From: Burkholderiales bacterium
GTDB lineage: Bacteria > Pseudomonadota > Gammaproteobacteria > Burkholderiales > Burkholderiaceae_D
Direction: 5' to 3'
Assembly (NCBI GenBank): GCA_028868455.1
Contig: JAGWUK010000070.1
Location: forward strand, 1 to 9,877
Length of the DNA stretch: 9,877 nucleotides
Shown: piece by piece, positions 1 through 5,782 of the stretch
Layout: every line of letters starts with the position of its first letter
How positions within the stretch are numbered: position 1 is the stretch's first letter
Translations under genes and position numbers: made by a program
Notes under the pieces: generated by a model
Seen by the model: only the letters and a program-made list of their open reading frames with translations
The model's database searches: none
Told to the model about the DNA's origin: nothing

Positions 1-328
1 TGGCCTGGGTTTGCTCATCGCCCTTGTTTCCATGCTGCCGAACGCAAGCTACCTGCAACTGACGCCTGAGGGATTTACCATGCGCTCGTTATACCGTTCA
101 CATTTTTTCCGCTGGAAAGATGTCACCGCTTTCGCCGTTGGTCGCGTGGTCTCCAATAAAATGGTGATGTTCAACTTTGCCCCCACCTATCAGGGGCCAT
201 CGAAGTTTCGGTCTTTCAATGCCAGTCTGACCGGGTATGAGGCCGGACTCCCGGACAGTTACGGTATGTCCCACGAAGCTCTGGCAGATTTGCTCAACCA
301 GTACAAGACAGCATCCCGCGATAGCTGA
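1..328 (+). CDS. Hypothetical membrane-anchored protein with PH-like C-terminal domain (partial, 5' end missing)
   Basis: The reading frame is open from the window edge (first full codon at position 2) to a TGA at 326-328, so only the C-terminal ~108 residues are visible. The first residues (GLGLLIALVSML) look like the end of a transmembrane helix. They are followed by a compact beta-rich stretch (LQLTPEGFTMRSLYR, then FFRWKDVTAF) of the kind seen in small bacterial PH-like proteins of the STM3941 type. The tail LPDSYGMSHEALADLLNQY resembles the conserved 'LPDTYG...LA.LLN' ending of such proteins. Function is not known. A TTG at position 11 could act as a start, but the frame continues upstream and the hydrophobic segment would be cut, so a longer gene is more likely. 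The family assignment is from memory of the pattern and is moderate; that the frame is coding is more certain. Confidence 0.65.
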   Translation, partial: GLGLLIALVSMLPNASYLQLTPEGFTMRSLYRSHFFRWKDVTAFAVGRVVSNKMVMFNFAPTYQGPSKFRSFNASLTGYEAGLPDSYGMSHEALADLLNQYKTASRDS

Positions 329-546
329 ATCGCCTTCACCGGCACGATTGTTTATCGCCAAATTATTCCGGAAAGCCACGGTGCGCAGATAGTACCCATA
401 TTGACCCGTTTGCCATGCATGCCGGTGCTACACTGGCTGCGCTGGAGCTTTGGCCGGAACTTTCTTTGGCAATTGCACTCTTTAGACATCTCCGTCGCAT
501 GCCTGTGCTGCGTGCCGGATCACAACCATTCACGATGAGGTATTTA
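329..546. other. Intergenic region upstream of the DsrE-family gene
   Basis: About 218 bases without a convincing gene. A possible extended -10 element (TGCTACACT, 426-434) is present. The only good -35-like hexamer (TTGACC, 401-406) sits 22 bases from it, too far for a normal sigma-70 promoter, so no promoter is called with confidence. The frame of the downstream gene stays open back to an ATG at 415, but the extra 44 residues do not resemble a signal peptide and there is a better start at 547. Confidence 0.4.
534..540 (+). promoter_or_regulatory. Ribosome binding site deciding the DsrE-family start
   Basis: GATGAGG ends six bases before the ATG at 547. It supports that start over the in-frame ATG at 415, because the protein from 547 begins directly with a signal peptide. 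Confidence 0.6.
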
Positions 547-1020
547 ATGAAACGTTTGAGATCTTTACTACTGTGTAGCTTTGCCATGTTGTCCGCATCG
601 TATGCCTGCGCCGGTGAAGCGGCTTATGTCGAACCGCAACTCAAACATGCAGCCTATGGCAACCTGAATATCGTCGTTCCGGTTTCAAGCGGCGACACGC
701 GTATCTGGCAATTTAAGATGGGCAATATCATGAACGCGCTGAACGCCGCAGAAAAATTCGGCGGCAAGCTGACGATCAAAGTAGTAGCTTATTCGCGTGG
801 CGTCGAGCTGTTGAAACAAAAGGATAATGAAACCGCAGAAATGCTCAACGAATTACGCACTAAGGGCGTGCAATTCCTGGCCTGCAATAATTCTTTAAAA
901 GGAATGAATATTGATTATCATGCGCTTAACGGCGTAACTGAAGCCGATATCGTCCCGGCTGGTTTTCTCGAAATTGCCTGGCTACAAACTCAAAATTACC
1001 AGGTTGATCCGATGAATTAA
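547..1020 (+). CDS. Secreted DsrE-family protein
   Basis: 157 residues. The N-terminus MKRLRSLLLCSFAMLSASYA is a typical Sec signal peptide with a likely cleavage after A-C-A at residue 22, so the mature protein should be periplasmic. The rest fits the DsrE/DsrF-like fold: a first strand (NLNIVVPVSSGD), a helix with MGNIMNALNAAEKF, a second strand (KLTIKVVAYSRGVELL), then VQFLACNNSLKGMNI, which holds the conserved cysteine (Cys113) at the usual DsrE position. Cytoplasmic DsrE proteins take part in sulfur transfer; exported members are common in proteobacteria but their role is unclear, and the residues seen do not prove sulfur carriage. The start is chosen from the signal peptide and the GATGAGG site. 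The gene stands alone and ends 31 bases before a strong terminator. Family assignment is firm, function is not. Confidence 0.85.
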   Translation: MKRLRSLLLCSFAMLSASYACAGEAAYVEPQLKHAAYGNLNIVVPVSSGDTRIWQFKMGNIMNALNAAEKFGGKLTIKVVAYSRGVELLKQKDNETAEMLNELRTKGVQFLACNNSLKGMNIDYHALNGVTEADIVPAGFLEIAWLQTQNYQVDPMN

Positions 1021-1051
1021 GCGACCGGCGCGAACAAAGTCGCGCGACGCT

Positions 1052-1086
1052 GGCGACCTGAATTTTTATTTCAGGTCGCCTTTTTT
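1052..1086 (+). terminator. Rho-independent terminator of the DsrE-family gene
   Basis: A perfect 11-bp stem (GGCGACCTGAA at 1052-1062 with TTCAGGTCGCC at 1070-1080) around a 7-base loop, followed at once by six T residues. It lies 31 bases after the stop codon at 1020. The opposite strand lacks a T-run after the stem, so it should act mainly on plus-strand transcripts, which would otherwise run into the antisense DUF3016 gene. Confidence 0.92.
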
Positions 1087-1121
1087 ATGTCAGTCAAATG
1101 GCTCTTTCCACTCTGAAAACT

Positions 1122-1637
1122 TCATCTGGACGGAAATACCTTGTCCCGTTGCTGTTTTTTAAACCAGTCCCATAGCATTTGTTCTTCAAACTGAAAAGCC
1201 GTATTACCTGACGGTATCGTCGAGCGCATCAGAAAACCCATATCCTTGATTTCTTCCGTGCCGGACGCCAGCACCTTACCCTGCTCGTCGGTCAGGGTAT
1301 AGCTGAGATTCATACGCGGCCAATACAAGTCCTTGACGATACGAATCTCATGACCACCGCGAAAATACAAGGGATTCACGTCACCGGCCAGATCAAGATC
1401 GGTGACGGTCACATTCCATTGCGTGTGATCTGGTAATTTTTTGGCCATATCGGTAAACACCTGATCCAGTTCCTTGAACACTCTGGCCTGAAAGTCGGCA
1501 CGCGTTTCATTGGTCGGACGAATGTCGGTGTATTTTTCCGGATTTTGCCAGTTTACTTTGACATCACCAGCGTAGCTCACCACGCAAAATGTGCCGAGCA
1601 CGCTCAGCAGCACCATCGTCAGGCTTCGTTTTTTCAT
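1122..1637 (-). CDS. Periplasmic DUF3016 family protein
   Basis: 171 residues starting at an ATG (1637-1635) with an AAGGAGT ribosome site six bases upstream. A Sec signal peptide is clear: basic MKKR, a hydrophobic core and a likely cleavage after S-Y-A at residue 23. The mature part opens with VKVNWQNPEKYTDIRPTNET, the signature start of DUF3016 proteins (V.W..P..YTDI), and ends with a helical EEQMLWDWFKKQ segment. Length and export match the family. The family has no established function; the protein is soluble in the periplasm by prediction. It follows the lipoprotein gene on the same strand, but a hairpin terminator and a 185-base gap suggest separate transcription from its own promoter. 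Family call is confident; role unknown. Confidence 0.88.
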   Translation of the reverse strand: MKKRSLTMVLLSVLGTFCVVSYAGDVKVNWQNPEKYTDIRPTNETRADFQARVFKELDQVFTDMAKKLPDHTQWNVTVTDLDLAGDVNPLYFRGGHEIRIVKDLYWPRMNLSYTLTDEQGKVLASGTEEIKDMGFLMRSTIPSGNTAFQFEEQMLWDWFKKQQRDKVFPSR

Positions 1638-1643
1638 TTTATT

Positions 1644-1650
1644 ACTCCTT
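1644..1650 (-). promoter_or_regulatory. Ribosome binding site of the DUF3016 gene
   Basis: AAGGAGT read on the minus strand, six bases before the ATG at 1637. It is a near-perfect Shine-Dalgarno sequence and fixes the start. Confidence 0.8.
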
Positions 1651-1679
1651 ACTGATCACAAAACGGGCAGTCAACTTTC

Positions 1680-1723
1680 ATAATAGGACGGGTGGCTTCG
1701 CTTGTTTGTATTAGTTTGTAATA
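1680..1723 (-). promoter_or_regulatory. Candidate activator-dependent promoter of the DUF3016 gene with 10-bp direct repeats
   Basis: On the minus strand TATTAT (1685-1680) matches the -10 consensus at five of six bases and would give a leader of roughly 35 bases. At the matching -35 position there is no TTGACA-like hexamer. Instead two nearly identical 10-base units lie head to tail (plus strand GTTTGTATTA 1704-1713 and GTTTGTAATA 1714-1723; minus strand core TACAAAC twice). Direct repeats one helical turn apart next to a promoter are typical of OmpR/PhoB-type response regulator sites. The repeats are seen directly; promoter function and the regulator type are inferred. Confidence 0.4.
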
Positions 1724-1767
1724 GGAATAACGCAAAATTGTCACCGCTGCCCGTTGCCCTGCTGCGT

Positions 1768-1798
1768 AAACGAAAATAGCGGCACAGGCCGCTATTTT
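1768..1798 (-). terminator. Rho-independent terminator of the glycine-zipper lipoprotein gene
   Basis: A perfect 11-bp stem (AAAATAGCGGC 1773-1783 with GCCGCTATTTT 1788-1798) with a 4-base loop, 25 bases after the lipoprotein stop codon. On the minus strand the stem ends in TTTT followed by CGTTT, so the T-tract is short and partly inside the stem. Its place just after a gene end supports the call. Confidence 0.75.
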
Positions 1799-1822
1799 TC
1801 CCGCGATCACGCCGACGTCGTG

Positions 1823-2272
1823 TCAGTGCGTTACACGCGAAGTGCGGCCGTTTGACAAAATACGCACGCGGTCGCCAGTACGGAAAACCTCATCTGCATC
1901 TTGCGTAATCGCGCGCATTTCACCGTTGTCCAGTCTGACGGTAATTTCCAGTCCGCGCTTTTGCGTCATGTTGTTTTCAATATTCTGTCCGATCAGACCA
2001 CCGGCAACAGCACCCAGTATCCCCGCTGCCAGAGCGCCATTGCCCTTGCCTATGCTGGAACCTGCTGCAATGCCACCGAGCGCAGCACCGCTTACCGTGC
2101 CAACGCCGGTCTGGCCTTTGTCAATGGTAACGTCGCGCAGGGACTCGACGTAACCCATGCGCACCGTTTGTTCGTTTTGCACCTGCCGTGCGTTATAGAC
2201 GCTGCCCGACTGCGGCGCGACTGCACAGGCTGTGAGGGACAGTGCTGCCAGCAAAATAGTTAGTTTTTTCAA
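1823..2272 (-). CDS. Glycine-zipper 2TM outer-membrane lipoprotein (SlyB/Pcp-like)
   Basis: 149 residues. The start is a TTG (2272-2270) just after AGGAGT; from there the protein begins (M)KKLTILLAALSLTACAVAP, a lipoprotein signal peptide with lipobox L-T-A-C and the lipidated cysteine at residue 16. An ATG at 2314 in the same frame would put a polar extension before the signal peptide and has no ribosome site, so it is rejected. The middle (about residues 55-100) is very rich in glycine and alanine with GxxxG spacing (VSGAALGGIAAGSSIG, AGGLIGQNIE), the glycine-zipper pair that forms two membrane helices. The end (ITVRLDNGEMRAITQ ... GDRVRIL) is the small beta domain common in SlyB-type proteins. 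Such lipoproteins help keep the outer membrane stable; that role here is inferred from the family. Confidence 0.88.
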   Translation of the reverse strand: MKKLTILLAALSLTACAVAPQSGSVYNARQVQNEQTVRMGYVESLRDVTIDKGQTGVGTVSGAALGGIAAGSSIGKGNGALAAGILGAVAGGLIGQNIENNMTQKRGLEITVRLDNGEMRAITQDADEVFRTGDRVRILSNGRTSRVTH

Positions 2273-2277
2273 GATTG

Positions 2278-2283
2278 ACTCCT
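2278..2283 (-). promoter_or_regulatory. Ribosome binding site that decides the TTG start of the lipoprotein gene
   Basis: AGGAGT on the minus strand within AAAAAGGAGT, five bases before the TTG at 2272. It is the main evidence for a non-ATG start, together with the lipoprotein signal peptide that begins there. Confidence 0.78.
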
Positions 2284-2435
2284 TTTTCTGTGCGTGCCGG
2301 AAACACGCCGTCACGGTTCAATGCGGCCAAATTTTGCTGCATCGCTGAAAAATTGGACACAGCCGGTGGCAAAGGGTTCCACTGATTCGCAATGCTTTCA
2401 GTTTAAGACGAGGCGGAACAAAGTAAAGCTGCGTA

Positions 2436-2482
2436 AAACCCGGCACGACCATGCCACGAACACGGCAAAGCCCGCCGGGTTT
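2436..2482. repeat. Inverted repeat in the divergent intergenic region (2273-2530)
   Basis: AAACCCGGC (2436-2444) and GCCGGGTTT (2474-2482) form a perfect 9-bp stem around 29 bases, and TGCC/GGCA (2452-2455, 2464-2467) make a smaller stem inside it. The structure lies 48 bases before the glycosylase start. On the minus strand the outer stem is followed by TTTT, so it could also stop antisense transcription. The rest of this 258-base gap shows no gene and no clear promoter. Confidence 0.35.
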
Positions 2483-2530
2483 CGGTTACATTGTGATGTT
2501 GCTGCAAAATTTCAACACCTGTGACGAAAA

Positions 2531-3043
2531 ATGAATGATTCATCTGCTCCCGATCCGCAAGCTGTTCCGCTTTTGCGCGGATTTGCACCAGTTATCGCTG
2601 ACGATACACATACTTTGATCTTGGGCAGCTTTCCCGGCGAAGCATCGTTGCAGGCCCAACAATATTATGCCTTTCGCCATAATCAATTCTGGCGCCTGCT
2701 GTCAGCCGTATTGGACGCGCCGCTGGCAGACATGCCTTATCAGCAACGTCTTGCGCATTTGCTGGCAGCGGGCATAGGGCTGTGGGATATTTTTCATTCC
2801 TGCGTGCGTGAAGGCAGCCTGGATTCAGCTATCCGGGACGGCAAACTGAATGATTTCAGTAGCTTGCAACAAACCCATCCACAACTGCGCCGGCTTTGCT
2901 TTAATGGCAAGACCGCTGGCAAGATGCAGGCGTATTTCAACAAAAACGGCTATCAGACGCTCGTTTTACCGTCCTCGTCGCCAGCGCATGCCACACTGCG
3001 CTTCGAGGACAAACTGCGCGAATGGCGTCGCTTGCTGGCCTGA
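2531..3043 (+). CDS. DNA-deoxyinosine (hypoxanthine-DNA) glycosylase, UDG superfamily family 6
   Basis: 170 residues, normal for the family. It would remove hypoxanthine (deaminated adenine) from DNA as the first step of base excision repair in the cytoplasm. Motif 1 is LILGSFPGEASLQAQQYYAF at residues 29-48, followed by RHNQFW with Asn51 in the place of the catalytic asparagine. GIGLWDIF (81-88) matches the next conserved block, LCFNGKTAGK follows, and LPSSSPAHA holds Ser148-His153, the second active-site motif. The start ATG has no good ribosome site (GTGACGAAAA precedes it); no better start is visible. It is divergent from the lipoprotein gene and 72 bases ahead of the next gene. The stretch between YYA and N51 (F-R-H) differs from the usual H/N-P-R. 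Family call is firm; substrate range is from family knowledge. Confidence 0.87.
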   Translation: MNDSSAPDPQAVPLLRGFAPVIADDTHTLILGSFPGEASLQAQQYYAFRHNQFWRLLSAVLDAPLADMPYQQRLAHLLAAGIGLWDIFHSCVREGSLDSAIRDGKLNDFSSLQQTHPQLRRLCFNGKTAGKMQAYFNKNGYQTLVLPSSSPAHATLRFEDKLREWRRLLA

Positions 3044-3046
3044 TGC

Positions 3047-3097
3047 AGCAACGCGGCGAGACAGCAAACCATGAATTCGCTTTTAGCCCGCGTTGCT
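3047..3097. repeat. Long-loop inverted repeat between the glycosylase and spermidine-synthase-like genes
   Basis: AGCAACGCGG (3047-3056) and CCGCGTTGCT (3088-3097) are perfect complements over 10 bp with 31 bases between. It starts four bases after the glycosylase stop. No T-run follows, so it is not an intrinsic terminator. It could be an operator pair, an mRNA-end structure, or chance. Confidence 0.4.
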
Positions 3098-3103
3098 ACT
3101 GGG

Positions 3104-3109
3104 TAAAAT
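3104..3109 (+). promoter_or_regulatory. Possible -10 element just before the spermidine-synthase-like start
   Basis: TAAAAT matches the sigma-70 -10 consensus at five of six bases, with no good -35 hexamer at 16-18 bases upstream. Transcription would begin about at the ATG at 3116, giving a leaderless or near-leaderless message. This is a weak call from a short match. Confidence 0.25.
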
Positions 3110-3115
3110 AGGCAG

Positions 3116-3931
3116 ATGCTAATCAAACGAAAATCTATCGAAGCCGAAGCCAATCATCGCTCCGGCCCCAAGGCCGCGGCCCCTAAAGCGCCGCGCAAAC
3201 CCAAGTTTGCCCCGGTCACCTTATCCGAACTGGATGGTGTGCGTTATCTGCATTTCGGCACGGAGTGGGTGCAAGGCGCCATGCGTCTGCGCAAACCCGA
3301 CGCCATTGAGCTGGAATATGCGCAGCAAATGATGGTCTGGATGTTGTTTATCAAACAACCAAAAAACATTGCGCAACTGGGTCTGGGTACTGGTGCCCTG
3401 ACCAAATTCTGTTACCGTCAGTTTCCTGACGCGCAAGTAACCGCCATCGAACTGAATCCGTCGGTCATTGCCATTTGCGAAAGCATGTTCAAACTCCCGC
3501 TCAATGACGAGCGCCTGCATGTACGCGAAATGGACGCAATGGATTTCGTGATGGATACTGAGCAGCACGACCGCCTCGATGCACTGCAAGTCGATTTGTA
3601 CGACGCCACGGCGCGCGGCCCCGTTCTGGATAGCGCCGAGTTTTACCAGGCCTGTGCTGCCTGTCTGCACGAGCACGGCATCCTGACGGTCAACCTGTTT
3701 GGCGACCATCCCAGTTTTGCACGTAATCTGAAAGCCTTGCGCTTCGCATTCAGCACCGTTCTGTGCCTGCCCAAAGTACATGATGGCAATGTCGTCGCGA
3801 TTGCGTTCAAACAAAGGCCAACCCTGGATTTCACCGCTCTGACTGCACGCGCAGCACAGATCAAGGAAAGTACGCGATTGCCTGCAAAATCCTGGGTCAC
3901 CGGACTCAAAGCCGCTGGCGACCCGGTCTGA
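3116..3931 (+). CDS. Spermidine-synthase-like protein (SAM-binding Rossmann fold)
   Basis: 271 residues. After a basic, proline/alanine-rich N-terminus (about residues 1-33) comes a short beta region (VRYLHFGTEWVQGAMRL) and the helix ELEYAQQMMVWMLF, both typical of the spermidine synthase superfamily. The nucleotide-binding loop is LGLGTGAL (88-95), the acidic residue that would hold the ribose is Glu112 in TAIELNP, and DLYDA (160-164) sits where the catalytic Asp segment of true synthases lies. The usual GGGDG loop of aminopropyltransferases is replaced by GLGTG, so real spermidine synthesis is doubtful; many such bacterial paralogs have no known substrate. Probably cytoplasmic. The ribosome site is poor (AGGCAG close to the ATG). 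It is followed after 44 bases by the ATPase gene, consistent with an operon. Confidence 0.8.
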   Translation: MLIKRKSIEAEANHRSGPKAAAPKAPRKPKFAPVTLSELDGVRYLHFGTEWVQGAMRLRKPDAIELEYAQQMMVWMLFIKQPKNIAQLGLGTGALTKFCYRQFPDAQVTAIELNPSVIAICESMFKLPLNDERLHVREMDAMDFVMDTEQHDRLDALQVDLYDATARGPVLDSAEFYQACAACLHEHGILTVNLFGDHPSFARNLKALRFAFSTVLCLPKVHDGNVVAIAFKQRPTLDFTALTARAAQIKESTRLPAKSWVTGLKAAGDPV

Positions 3932-3975
3932 AAATTAACATCGTCGCCCTGAACTCTCCTACAGCAGACAAAAAC

Positions 3976-5757
<1,782 letters not shown>

Positions 5758-5782
5758 GGCCGAAAGCAGCGCACAGCCCGGC

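Noticed and set aside
401..434. Promoter made of TTGACC (401-406) and TACACT (429-434)
   Set aside because: The 22-base spacing is too long for a standard sigma-70 promoter; only an extended -10 on its own remains possible.
415..546. N-terminal extension of the DsrE-family gene from the ATG at 415
   Set aside because: It would bury the signal peptide 44 residues into the protein, and the start at 547 has a suitable ribosome site.
1842..2263. Plus-strand open frames opposite the lipoprotein gene
   Set aside because: They mirror the glycine/alanine-rich zipper and have no ribosome site; the minus-strand lipoprotein is well supported.
2294..2588. Short open frames in the divergent intergenic region (2294-2524 plus strand, 2403-2588 minus strand)
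   Set aside because: No ribosome site, no recognisable domain, and one overlaps the glycosylase start; they look like chance open frames.
3917..3953. GGCGAC...GTCGCC inverted repeat between the spermidine-synthase-like and ATPase genes
   Set aside because: Only six base pairs with a loop of about 25 bases and no T-run; not a credible terminator.
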